Assembly: GCA_037043015.1 (NCBI GenBank)
Contig: CM073322.1
Location: 13,031,601 to 13,095,600 of the forward strand
From: Bryum argenteum
Taxonomy: Eukaryota; Streptophyta; Bryopsida; Bryales; Bryaceae
Direction of reading: 5' to 3'
Length of the DNA stretch: 64,000 nt
The notes under the pieces: generated by a model
Databases searched by the model: none
Told to the model about the DNA's origin: nothing
Seen by the model: the letters and a program-made list of their open reading frames with translations, nothing else
Shown: piece by piece, positions 22,501-33,254 of the stretch
Layout: every line of letters begins with the position of its first letter
How positions within the stretch are numbered: the stretch's first letter is position 1
Position numbers and translations under genes: made by a program

Positions 22501-23339
22501 GAGAAAACATAGATTTGAGAGAATCTACTGAACAATTATAATGGGACATAGGGAGTATGTATTATTCTAAAGTTGTGCAAATCATATCCATTCTGTATAC
22601 TATTAGCAATTAGCTTCACACTGTAATACCTTGGGTGGATGTAGCCAAGAATCTCACCCTCCAACTTGAATGGAGTGAAGAATTTTTTTTGTTCCTGTAA
22701 GCAGCTCAAAGTTTCTCATTACAGTCTTGGAATAAGACATTCTTAGCTCTTACCATAACCCAACAAGTTATGCAAATTCTTGCCACTCATTGAAGAGATA
22801 TACTTGTTCATCAAGGAATTTTAGATTGATTCCTTGAACGTCCTTGAAAGTTCAATGCAAATCTCTAAAGATCATGTGTTTTGTGATTTTGATGCACTCA
22901 TTCCTTGTGCAACGTTCTAGGTACGCGCACTTGAGCATTGTGTTGAATGTTGTTTGAAACCAACAATGAGGAAGAATGCTACTCGATAGAGATACATTTG
23001 TTGGTTCTCTCAGGCAAGCTTGTGGTACTCACACACGCGATGTAAATGAAAACAAAATGGAAACTAGTAGAAGAGTGTGGTATCTCCTGTGGTATTTTCA
23101 TCAAGAATGTCTCATTCTACTAAGAATAGTAAAAATTCTATTCGAATGAGTTATCCAACTTGGTGGAAATAGCACACTTTTCCAGCTTCACATACAATGG
23201 CAACCCTACAAGAGGTCTACAAGAGGTGGCTGCATTCAATGTTGGGTGAGGAAAGACGGATACTCACCCGGCCAACATTGCAGTCATGAATGACATTCTC
23301 CCAGTAAGGCGCAAGACTCTCGATAGCAGGATCAGCCAT
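19575..23339 (-). CDS. Nudix hydrolase 20/24-like (DUF4743 + NUDIX), degenerate Nudix box
   Basis: Nine exons on the minus strand, all in phase: 23339-23268, 22694-22630, 22292-22103, 21640-21560, 20789-20664, 20471-20392, 20101-19986, 19814-19694, 19641-19575; 305 aa from the Met in MADPAIES. Known relatives are plant plastid Nudix 20/24 and yeast-type thiamin-pyrophosphate hydrolases. N-terminal DUF4743 features: FFTPFKLEGEILGYIHP, SRFDGHRYFSMERAALPFFG. NUDIX part: HMNGFVRKDGKVFLWVSKRS, FAGVLDNMVPAAQPAGGN, KRDVVYCYDLELPLDFLPF, DGDIENFRLMSLADV, SSLVVVDFLFRHG. The Nudix box reads ENLIKKAYEKANI where relatives have ENxxKECxEEAGI, so two of three catalytic Glu are Lys. A leader exon upstream of 23360 may encode a transit peptide or be UTR; I could not fix it. 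Introns carry a SINE fragment and two MITEs. Confidence 0.85.
21050..21250 (-). mobile_element. 5'-truncated SINE copy in a Nudix intron
   Basis: The reverse complement matches the body of the 6.1 and 42.3 kb SINEs: GTATGGGTACCTCAAAG, GACTAGGTAGGAACTAGCAT, AGTGTTCACCCC and GGTGTGATGACC in the same order. The tRNA-like head is absent. It lies in the intron between exons 4 and 5. Confidence 0.7.
21684..21899. mobile_element. MITE with TIR CTACACTAAATTTGATAATT
   Basis: A 216-bp element whose ends are inverted repeats (CTACACTAAATTTGATAA... and its complement ...TTATCAAATTTAGTGCAG). A second copy is at 30554-30780. It lies in the Nudix intron between exons 3 and 4. Non-coding; superfamily not assigned because no clear target duplication is visible. 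Confidence 0.75.
22479..22555. mobile_element. Internally deleted Stowaway-like MITE
   Basis: Starts CTCCTCCTATCCCAT and ends ATGGGACATAGGGAG, flanked by TA. The inner AGATTTGAGAGAATCTACT matches the full copies at 26.4-26.7 kb. Lies in the Nudix intron between exons 2 and 3. Confidence 0.7.
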
Positions 23340-23360
23340 AGCTGCAACCTCGGCAGAATC

Positions 23361-24009
23361 CTGCACAGCACCCACGAAGGAAAGGAAAGGAAAGGAGACA
23401 AACCAGTAGAAGTAAGAACAGTCAACAACAAAGCACATGACGTTTTGAACTCAAAAGGTCACATAGCCTTCGAAGCAACCCTTCACAGTCGTCCGGAAAC
23501 GCCTACGGCGAATTCGGATCCCCAATCCACAAATACATGCAGGTAGTCACCGGTAGACGTGCACAGAATCTGGATTGATAAGCCCCAGAAAACCAACCAG
23601 CAGATAGTAGACGCCAATTACTCGTTTTCTGATCAAGAATGTAGATTGCAATTCGCTAAACCCTAAACCCCGAGGCCGGAGAATGCTACTTCGAGGGAGG
23701 GCTTGAGGAGATTGCAGTTGGGAATTCACGTATGTGACATAGCCACAGCTGAACTTCACGCTACAGGCAAGAATTTGAGCAAGAGAAAGTGCGTGGAGAA
23801 GGAGGTCTTCTGTGTCAGGTCGGCAATTGCATCATCTTCTCTACCCTCGCTAACCCCTAACTCTTAAACCCTAAGAGCTCAGGGCTCTATGCAGGCAAGA
23901 TACTATTTCGACGGAGGGGATTGCGGATGCTGATTGTGAAACAGAAGATCTTTTCTGTCGAGGTTCTGCTTCGAGCTAGTGGCAAGAAATCTAATCAAGA
24001 GGGAGTGAG
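23361..24009. promoter_or_regulatory. Shared divergent upstream region with telo-boxes
   Basis: Lies between the Nudix gene (-) and the plastid-type gene (+). It has two plant telo-box motifs: AAACCCTAAACCC at 23658-23670 and AAACCCTAA at 23866-23874. Telo-boxes are known in promoters of growth and translation genes. The halves 23640-23840 and 23870-24065 look like diverged copies of one another (for example GGCAAGAA, CAAGAG and ATTGC-TCATC in the same order). Part of it is probably 5' UTR or leader exon of the Nudix gene. Confidence 0.5.
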
Positions 24010-26217
24010 ATGGCTTGTATGAGTTCGGCCATTGCGTCATCGTCTACCTTCACGCATCCAGTCGTGCGATCCGTGGATCGTCTACGACTGCCCCAACAAC
24101 AACAACAATGGCGCATGGCGCCTCCACATCGAACATGTCTCGTTCACGTTGCTAACATCGGGTGGGTAAGTTCTCCAAATCAATCGAACTCACTGCTCTT
24201 AAATCACTTCAAATAGCTTCTTACATTTCGATGCTGCGCAAATACTTATCGTCGAAACCTAAGCCATAGATACCTTATGCATTAGGTCTTGTCACAAGCA
24301 ATTTAGTCATGTATTGGCTTTCAACTCTGGTCTCGAACTGTAAGTAAGCAGACAAGGTACATGTGTTGTGCCGGAGAAACCAAAACTCATCTTTAAGCTT
24401 CAAATTCTTCAATGACGGTTGCAAATCTCAGGACTTATCGAACGAGTTTAGGTGTATTGGATTGGATCAAGAGCATGTGAGTGTGAGTGCAGGGCTCGGA
24501 TGGGGAAGTGGAACCTCCTCTTGCACAAGACTTGGATAATGAAGACAAGGTTGAGATGCAATTGCTGGCGGAGAAGCACGCTCGATGGCAAGCTCGAGAG
24601 GTACCACTCTTCCTGCACTTAGGTGTGTTGGAATACGTATCTCTTCGATTGCAAAACAACTGAGGGATAGATTTACTGTCAAATTCTGACCTTGATCTCT
24701 TTCTGTGTTCCTCCGACATTCGAAGTTAATGCTCGATTCAATTCTGAAATGCTCTGTATCACTGGCTCGTGATGACAGGCACGAGTGGTGCCCAGCACGC
24801 ACAGAGATATGCTGGAGTTTTTCCTCACAACTGAAGAAGAGGAGCTGGAATTTGAGGTTGCACGTTGTCGCCCTCGGTACTGCCTATGAAATCACCACAT
24901 TCTTTTTTTTGTGCTCTCACTTATAACCTGGAAAGTGCATCGTGTTGTTGGATGTCCAACAGATATCTTGTTGCAATGGGAACCTCCATTACAATCTTGT
25001 GATTGATTACCTGTAACGTTGCATATGTTCAAGGTTGACGGAAGATTTTTTCTCGTTCTTAAAGTCTGAGATTGGCAGCCTGAGAGAAGCTGTAAACAAG
25101 GCAGCGGTAAGGCACTTCTTACTTACGAAGTTATACATTGATAGCCTTCATTGTGGTTTAGCCATTGTATGCATGATGCTAGAAAAGCTTGACTGTTTGC
25201 ACAGGTGGAGGACATGGTGGTAGAAATCGAGCTTCTGGAGAAATCTTTGCGAGAAGGCATTGGTACATTGCCATACATCTTCATATAATCCTGCAGCAAA
25301 AACATGTAAAGAGTATTCTATGATTTCAACCACCCATGCTGGTTGTTGTTGTTGCAGAAGCATATGACAAATCTACTGTCGATCTCACGGGCGCTAAGGA
25401 ACGGTTATTACGAATCTTCTGCTCCAGAAATAAAACCAGAACTGTAAGCTCAACATCTCCTCACCTTTTATCACCTTCAGATCCTCTAGCAAGCCACTCA
25501 CCCTTCCCATTCAAAAGCATGCTAAACTGTTCGCTCTAGGTTCTTGCCGCACTTTCTAAAACTCAGTCAAAAGAATGTACCTCATGTGCACATGGAGTAA
25601 AGAAATCGGTTGCAAAGGACATTCCTAATATTTATGTTTCTAACTACTTCTGGAAGCTTGTAATGCTGAGGAAACCTTTTTCGATGATGATAAGATTCCA
25701 TACAATTGAAGTAATGCCTTAGTTGCACGGTTTACGCAACTTCTACGTCAATTGCTTGTGAAACGGAAGGATACATTGAATGTGTAAAAGTCGATTTGAC
25801 TTTGGTCTCCCCATCTAGAGCAGCTGCAACTTGAAAGAACTCAAGTAAATACCCATCGTTTTTTGTATCGGTTTTACATGCAAATAATTAGATTGACTTG
25901 TTTCTTGTGCTGTTTTTACAATACCTGTTCTTGTGGGGCAGTTGATGGAGATGGCAGCAGATGACGAGATTGACCGGCGTCTCGTAGCCCTGTTAGACGA
26001 GAATATTGCCACAGCATTGAAATCAAACGAGGTCCACGACTTTTCCTCAATGTTGCAATATATTCTGTTTGTTTGATTGATTGGATTGTACAGTTGACAT
26101 GCAACCAAGCGTTTTTGTTTGTGAATTAATAGAGAGCCGTGGGAATGCGTGCAGGAGCAAGCTGCCGTTTTCATGGAGGAGATTCGTGGCGCTCTCGTCA
26201 AGTACATTGTCCTGTAG
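24010..26217 (+). CDS. Probable plastid-targeted coiled-coil protein, unknown function
   Basis: Eight exons that keep frame throughout: 24010-24165, 24493-24600, 24779-24876, 25034-25106, 25205-25262, 25358-25443, 25942-26031, 26155-26217; 243 aa. The first about 45 residues are rich in Ser, Ala, Arg and Gln with almost no acidic residues (MACMSSAIASSSTFTHPVVR), typical of a chloroplast transit peptide. The remainder is acidic and helical: MLEFFLTTEEEELEFEVARC, LTEDFFSFLKSEIGSLREAV, VEDMVVEIELLEKSL, DEIDRRLVALLDENIATAL, QAAVFMEEIRGALVKYIVL. I see no catalytic motif and do not recognise the family. The donor of exon 7 (GAG|GTCCAC) is weak, so the 3' part is less certain. Divergent from the Nudix gene. 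Confidence 0.65.
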
Positions 26218-26443
26218 TTTGCACAAGAATTCAAGGCATCATCTGTACTGTAAGAATGAAGTTACAGGGATGGTTTCTAGCTATGGTGGACTGCGCAATG
26301 ATAGGGCGAATTATTATGTCAAGGGAATATTTATAGGAGAATGTGCAAACACAGTATTATTTGTTGAGGAAAGAAATATATGCACCAATTGTTAAGTTTA
26401 TTGTACGCTCATGCATGTACCAAAATTATAGCCATTTTTTGTT

Positions 26444-26545
26444 CTCCCTCTGTCCCATTGTAATTGTCCAGTAGGTTCTCTCAAATCTATTTCCTAAGGT
26501 AGATTTGAGAGAACCTACTCGACAATAATAATGGAACAGAGGGAG
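26444..26545. mobile_element. Stowaway-like MITE (102 bp)
   Basis: CTCCCTCTGTCCCATT at the left and the complementary AATGGAACAGAGGGAG at the right; the whole element folds on itself. The start matches the known Stowaway consensus CTCCCTCCGT. Sits about 230 bp downstream of the plastid-type gene's stop, probably in its 3' UTR. The flanking TA is kept only on the right. Confidence 0.8.
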
Positions 26546-26587
26546 TACTAGCAGTTTGAATGTCCTATCATTGTTTCTTAGTAAATA

Positions 26588-26689
26588 CTCCCTCTGTCCC
26601 ATTATGATTTTCTGGTAGGTTCTCTCAAATCTACCTTCGGAGGTAGATTTGAGAGAACCTACCGGAAAATCATAATGGGACAGAGGGAG
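26588..26689. mobile_element. Stowaway-like MITE, nearly perfect hairpin
   Basis: A 102-bp element flanked by TA (26586-26587 and 26690-26691). The two arms of about 48 bp are almost completely complementary around a CTTCGG-like loop. Same family as 26444-26545 and 22479-22555. Confidence 0.88.
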
Positions 26690-26691
26690 TA

Positions 26692-29243
26692 GTACTTTGG
26701 GGTTCTTGTGATTGAAAGTTCAGCTTGTATCATTATCCAATCATTATTGCACATTGGATACTTGGCATGTAGTCATTGAGGGAGGCAAATAATTCTGTTC
26801 GAGTGATTTTTTTTTGTTTTTTTATTTTTATTTTTTTCTTCTTCTAAGCCTTATTGTACAAGAAATGGAGATTTTAGCAGTCTAAGATGTTACCATCCGA
26901 GTGTCGCTCTATGTGAGGAGTCAAGTAGAGCATGGGGCCAAAGGAGTGCTTTACATGGGTAGTCAAGTTGAGCATGGGGCTGAAGGAGGGCAAAAATTCT
27001 CTCATAGTGATTGGTCTATAACTTGCAGTTCAAACAATGGACCAATCACTTTGAGAAATTTTTTACTCTCCATTGGCTTGACTCCCCATGTAAAGCGTCC
27101 CTTGCTTAACTCCTCCTACAATTGTAGGAGCCTCATTTTGGGTTGGTTTGACTTTGATTAGAATTTGCGGTATCGAATTTAGATTGCATGAAGTTGAAAT
27201 GGTTTGCGAATCGTAGAATTTTCCTTTATCCCTCCAACGAAACCATTCATGTTTCAAAATTCCTCATTTTAGGAGATATTTATCTTCAAGGTTTGAAAAC
27301 ACTTTAAGGGCATGTTGAAGTCTGCACAAAAACTATGGTAAATGCTCATAAATCCTCAACACCTACCCAAAATCAATTAGATCGCAAAAATTTCAAAACT
27401 TTATAAAAAATTGAGCTTTTACTATTTTCACGTTTTGATTCTTGATGTTTGTAAATGACGCACATAGGCATAATCTTGTTGTTCGGATCCAACAAAGGGC
27501 AGATACGTCAACCCAAGTCTAGCCTTTGTGCCTTAGATTAAAATGATGCAGCGCCAACTTGGCGGTTAACTCCCTTTGCTAGCGAGACACTCGTGGTGGG
27601 GCTTGTGGGGGGAAGTAGTCGTGTTGTCCTAGCCCGACAGACTTTTGTGTGAGCCGCAACTGCTAGGCTCCAAAAAATGCCACTTTCAACCGTTTGGGAG
27701 GGAGTAGCACATGCGAGTAATATTTATGAGCGAATGTCGTGCAATTAGTTTTCGGGCTTAGTGGGACATTTTAGCCATAGAGTTGTTTTATCTCATTCTA
27801 CGTGGCAGGGTGGTCCGTGGCTCCAGGAGCACCTTGTTGACCGGCTTTTGATTGGTGTAGTTGTAATTACAATAAATGCAACCCCACCACTTTGATTTGA
27901 ATTCATTGAATGCAAATTGGGAATCAAGGACTTCTAAGGGGAGCCAACACTCAGTACATGCCCGCCTCCCAAATACCTCAATTGTTTGTGTTCCACTCTT
28001 AAAAATTCATATCTTTTTGAGATTTTAGAAGTTTACTTTTGATGAAATTTGTGCCAAAATTTTCACAAATATATGGATGCACAACCTCACTGTCCAGATC
28101 TAGCAAATTTCAATTTCACTTTACATTATCCCAATTTGTCCCAAAACTAGCGTCTACGTCAATTCCAGACCTTGATCCCCCTAAAAATCTAGATGAAGGT
28201 TCAAATCACCAAATCGGATTCCGAAATTTTGCCTGAGCATACCCAACTTGATTTCCCACATGGAATAAAATACACCCAAAATGTTTGGAACAACAAACTT
28301 CAACTTGCCCTTGACACCATCTACACTACGTGCTCCAGACAACGACCAAAGAAAACTTTTGCATCAACTTCAAACGTTACAATCTACCAAATGACAAAGA
28401 TCCAACGACTGAAAATCTCAACAACACCTCAAAGTAAGGTACAAGATCCTACAGTTGTAAGTCAAAAATACTTAATCCACATAGCCGGGAGTGCAGCACG
28501 GGGCTTTAAAAATCCCAATTTTGAGGTTTCTTGCTCCCAAAACAACAAGGAAATTTGTGTAGGGGAGGCGCAGAGCATGCCAACTGGCGTAAGTACTGCA
28601 ACAATGGTACTCCATGCAGCTTCAGGTGTTTCCACATGTGAGGAACTGGGGCCTGCATACTTTCACTTCGATTACAGCCTCGCCAATTGTGAAGCTTGCA
28701 TATCGCGGCTGCTCACACTTGGTACCATCTTTCATTGGATATTATGGTAGAAGTACCTAAAACCACCAGCACCCCCACTATCGACATGTAGGTCTCCCCA
28801 TAACTGCACCTAGCCTGAACTAGCATTGTCAGAACACTCAATTCAAACTGACCAATCAAAACAATCAAAAAGCTGATGGATTTGGGTCGAATCATGAATG
28901 GAAATTTGTACCATCTAAGGTGGTTTTTGCATACCCTATAGGTTGATTACGGGTCTTGCAGTACTTTACTGTTTGAAAATTTGTATTAATTCGTGTGTTT
29001 TACAAAAAAATATAAAAAAATTACAAACCTTCCTAAAAAGTATCTTGCCACCCAAAAACAAATTACCCATTATAAATAGACCATCTACAAATGGGCGAAT
29101 TTTCTTATGTTGGTGGTTATGGGTACTTCGACCATATCTCTTGTATCATCCATTGCTTTTGCTATGTACAACCAGTAAAGCGGTTATGTTTGTGTTGTAC
29201 TGTACAAGTTGGTAACTGAAAATATATATTTTTTGGATTCTTG
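26692..29243. other. AT-rich intergenic with old repeats, no gene
   Basis: Contains repeated phrases such as GTCAAGTWGAGCATGGGGC (26920-26980) and the old dispersed family (28000-28480). The longest frame (around 28193-28750) starts within that repeat and has no domain or splice logic, so I do not call it. Confidence 0.5.
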
Positions 29244-29267
29244 TGAATCCTTGAAGTGGTGATTGTT

Positions 29268-29483
29268 GGGCAATGATTCGTGGCAGCTACCAAGGAGGCA
29301 CCCTAGAATCCGTGGGGACCTCCCAAGGCCGTTTTTGATAATTTTGAATTCAAATTTGAGGTCTGCGACCCCAAGTTACCCCTGGAAGCCTACTCCTTGG
29401 CATTTAATGTCTATACATCAAAAAATTAGGGGGCTCGTTACCCCTCCTCCATCCTCCTTGGTAGCTGCTACGAACGCTTACCC
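29268..29483. mobile_element. TIR element GGGYAA...GCAGCTACCAAGGAGG inside a duplicated 27-mer
   Basis: 216 bp. Left end GGGCAATGATTCGTGGCAGC and the complement of the right end GGGTAAGCGTTCGTAGCAGC continue for 31 bp with five mismatches. Both flanks carry TGAATCCTTGAAGTGGT followed by SATTGTTGGG (29244-29270 and 29493-29519). Non-coding. Confidence 0.6.
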
Positions 29484-29530
29484 GTAGTTTTATGAATCCT
29501 TGAAGTGGTCATTGTTGGGGTTTTGGAACT

Positions 29531-29586
29531 GTTCATGCTCAAATGTTCATCCTCAAGTGTTCATCCTCAAGTGTTCATCCTCGAAT
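29531..29586. repeat. 14-bp tandem repeat x4 (GTTCATCCTCAAGT)
   Basis: Four copies with period 14. The surrounding 29487-30553 is AT-rich, has a TTAACCCCTAAC junction near 29696 and no gene. Confidence 0.8.
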
Positions 29587-30553
29587 CTTGATTGTGGGTA
29601 AATTAAGTTTTAAAATATACCTCTTCGGTACTTTGTAGTAGGTATGGAGAGATTGTGTGATTCTTACCTTGGTAATTCAAGTTTGAATGAAACTTAACCC
29701 CTAACTTTTCTTAAAACCCGAAACGGGTTTTGAAGTTTCCGTAGGAGAAAAACTCAACTAACTTTGATCACTATAATCTCACAACTGAGGAAGAATGAAT
29801 GGTTCAAATTTGGTATGTGAGAAGAATGTCAAGTAAACTTTAAGATCTTACGGTTAAATCTTTCAAATAAGGCTTAGATTGAGATTTTTTGAGCTTAATC
29901 TGAAGGAAGGTCAAATTTTTGTGACTTAGACCGTTTTGCAACAAGGAAATTTATGGGTTAGTTGACTGTGGGTTGTTTGAGGCTTGGTCACCCCCTCATT
30001 TACTATGTTTAGCTTGTATGAAGTTGAGATCTTTTGCAAGTTGTAGAGTTTTTTGAGTCCTTTGTAAAGAGTCATTTTAGGCTTTAAATTCCTCACACTT
30101 TAGGAGATATTTACGGTCAAAGTTTGAGAACATTGTTTGAAATTTAGTCGAAAGTGCCCAAACTCGAGTATGTACTCATTTGTTCTCAAAATCTGTCCAA
30201 AATCAATTGTATGGTATATACTTCACAAATTTCCCTAAAAATTGAGATATTACTTATTTTCAAGTTTTGTTTTTTTGTACATGTAAATAAGGTTTCAAAT
30301 GGTGTCATAATGTATAATTGGATTGAAGTCATATTGTCATTGTTCATGTCTTCAATCCAATTGATCTTCAAATGCCATTTGTATTTGAATTTTCACATAT
30401 CTCCATCTGAATAATCACGAATTTTTTTAGGTTTTGACACGTCGCATAAGGGTAATAATTGCATAGGCTTGTTTCTAACTCACCTAGGAACAAGAATGTA
30501 AAGAGCCTCGTATCAAAGTTTTAACCGAAAATAGTATTTTGGCCCTCAAAAAA

Positions 30554-30780
30554 CTACACTAAATTTGATAATTAGTGTTAGATACACTAATTTACATAAA
30601 CATGTTATAAGTTTTTACTGTTGTTCAATAATTTAACCCACTATATTGGCCAACATGGGGGTCCTTATATAGTATCAGAATCAATGCTCTTGGTAATTTT
30701 TTTTAATTAAACAAAAGTAAAAACTTATAGCATTTTCAAATCTTACAATGATAAAACACTAATTATCAAATTTAGTGTAG
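30554..30780. mobile_element. Second copy of the CTACACTAAATTTGATAATT MITE
   Basis: 227 bp with a nearly perfect 27-bp terminal inverted repeat (CTACACTAAATTTGATAATT at the left, its complement at the right). About 90% similar by eye to 21684-21899. Lies 41 bp before the copia target duplication. Confidence 0.8.
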
Positions 30781-30826
30781 TTACCCTTTCTACAACAAGG
30801 GAAAATATTTTTATTTTTATTTTTAC

Positions 30827-31094
30827 TGTCAAGACATGATCAATGGTCATGTAGCTTGGCTACGTATGCGTATATGGTTGCCGTTTCATACCATTAGTTC
30901 GTACCTCTTCAAGGTTAAGGTTGTACCTCTTAAAGGTTGAGGTTACAAGAAGAGTCGCGTTGCTTCTCAGCCAGAACTACGTATCATCACTCTGATCCTT
31001 AGGCTATGAAGAAATAATGTGATTTTGAGCCTAAGGTACGTAGGCAGCTTCATCTCTTATCGAGAGATGGAGTCCGAGTGAAAACGTACTGTCA
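30827..31094 (+). repeat. copia 5' LTR
   Basis: 268 bp, starts TGTCAAGACATGATCAATGG and ends ACGTACTGTCA. It differs from the 3' LTR only around ACAAG versus CTG near position 30950. Just after it, CGTTATCAGCAC (31095-31106) matches the initiator-Met tRNA primer site TGGTATCAGAGC at 8 of 12 positions. Confidence 0.92.
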
Positions 31095-31164
31095 CGTTAT
31101 CAGCACTGCTCGCCGCAGAGCAAAAAGAGAAGTTTTGAACGAAATTTAAAAACAAGGAGAGTCG

Positions 31165-33254
31165 ATGGTTTTACAAACAGAAGCTATCTATGCAAGAATA
31201 CCTGCAGAACCAGGTTTCAAACCATTGGAAGAGGACGGGACAAATTACATAATGTGGATGACGAATATGCGTCAATACCTTTCTAGTAAAGGCTTAGAGG
31301 GTATAACAACTCGCCCACCAACACTTTTTTGAAGAAAAAGACGGAGGAAGGCAAAGGAAGAAGATCCCACATTGACTTTTGGAAAGTCCGAAGCAGATTA
31401 TGATCGAATGCAGAAAGACACAGCTACCTTAGCAATCCGTCTAAGACTTAAAGACGATCTAGCCCTTCAAATGTATCATCATGATACACCTTGCGATCTA
31501 TGGGAAGAGATTCAATCCCGCTTTGAAGCCATGCGTGAAATTACATATCCTGAAACATGGCAAGCATGGTTAAGTCTTCGTCATATGGATTTTGACCTAC
31601 TTGATGATTATAAAGCGGCGCTTATTTAAACTCACAAAGAAAGCTAGCATATTGTAAGAGGCGATGTGAAGAAGACATAATATTCAAGACATTATCGACA
31701 ATGGGACCCGAAGGATGATGGACTTGAGAGTCATTGCTAGCAAGAGAATATAAGAACTCAAGAGACCTATTCATTTACCTCCGTGAGAATGAGAAATTCA
31801 ACAATGTTGCAAAAGAATTGGCAAAACAAAGACCTGCTGGGACTATAGCAACTCTGCAATGAATTACACAAGAGAAAAGCGTAGACGTTCCAAATGAAGA
31901 AGAAAACCGTGGAAACAACAAGAGAAGAGGGCTCGGAGATCCGTGACCCCTGGTAAGAAAGATGAGGATAATATAAAGAAGAATAAATCAAAAACCTTTG
32001 GGAAGTGTTTTAGATGTGGCAAAAACGCTACTTCGCCCGAGACCGCCGAACACCAAAGGACGTTGTTGATAAATACCGAAGAGAAAATAATTTGTCACCG
32101 TGGAGAGGCACTAAGAAAATCAAAGCAATGACAAGAACAAAAATAAAAAGCAACGTATTGAAAATGAAGATGAATATAATTATTTGGACCAGGTTCGCAT
32201 TGAGGAGACAAATGCGAAGATTTGAACACCAACATCGGACAAATAGATCCATGATGCTACTTGATTCAGGAGCGACAATTACAGTCGTTAAAAGTGCCAA
32301 ATACTTCACAAAGATGCAGCATGAAAACTATAAGATAGCCTCGATGAGTGGTTTAAATCTCATTGTACGTGGATCAGGACCAGCTACGTTTATTTTACCT
32401 GGAGGCACTCGCATCTATGCTGAAAGAGCTCTTCTTATTCCGACGGCAAGAAGACAAGTTTTATGCGAGAATGATGTGTTTAACAGTGGCTATGAGATCA
32501 ACACACACATATTCACAAAAGGGGAAAGGTTTAAGACCCTTACGAATGAACATGGAAATTGTGCAGAGAAGTTTTATTATACTGACAATGGCCTTATCGA
32601 ATTTGAAATAGCAACCAACGAGTTTATTGCACTTACAGGAGAGATCACTGATGATGGCAGACTTTGGCACGACCGCCTGGGTCATCCCTCAACAAGAATG
32701 CTGAAAAATATATTAAAATCGGCAGCGGGAAACATCAAAATTTCATCAAGGCTACCCGAGTCATGCCTGGCATGCTCTCGGGGCAAACTCATACTACGTC
32801 CAGCAAAAGAAATAAAAGATAAAGAGCTTGAACCTTTCCTCAATCGCATTCAGGTTGACATATGTGGCCCGATATCACCACCATCAGGACCATTTAGGTA
32901 CTTTATGGTGATGATAGACTCCACCTCAAGGTGGAGTGAGGTCAACCTATTGTCAACAAGGAATTACGCTTTTGCGAAGATGTTGATACAGTTAATCAGG
33001 ATGCAAGTTAGATTTCCAGATAATAGTGTAAGGCACATTCGAGTTGATGGGGCAGGTGAGTTTACGTCTACAACATTCCAAAATTATCGCACAAAGACAA
33101 GGTATAACACTTGAAGTAGCACTACTCAAGTCCATTTTCAGAATGGACTCGCCGAAAGCTTAATTCGGAGAATACAATGGATAGCTCGTCCTCTGCTACT
33201 CAAGTCTAACTTACCTTTAACGGCCTGGGGCCACGCAGTAATGCATGCTGCTGA
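31165..33254 (+). pseudogene. copia gag-protease-integrase remnants (5' half)
   Basis: Fragments in shifting frames. Gag starts at the ATG at 31165 and stops at 31332 (with GTNYIMWMTNMRQYL), then continues with a UBN2-type capsid region (LRLKDDLALQMYHHDTPCDL). A zinc knuckle CFRCGKN lies near 32005. Protease: LLDSGATITVV. Integrase: the zinc-binding LWHDRLGHPS plus CLACSRGK motif, and core segments VDICGPISPPSGPFRYFMVM and RHIRVDGAGEFTS. At 33255 the gypsy insertion cuts the frame after HAAD. Non-functional as read. Confidence 0.9.

Noticed and set aside
28193..28750. 185-residue ORF
   Set aside because: Its first half lies in the old dispersed repeat that recurs untranslated elsewhere in the window; no family resemblance.
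29531..29586. CRISPR-like or regulatory repeat array
   Set aside because: Four direct 14-bp copies without spacers in a plant nuclear sequence; simple tandem repeat.
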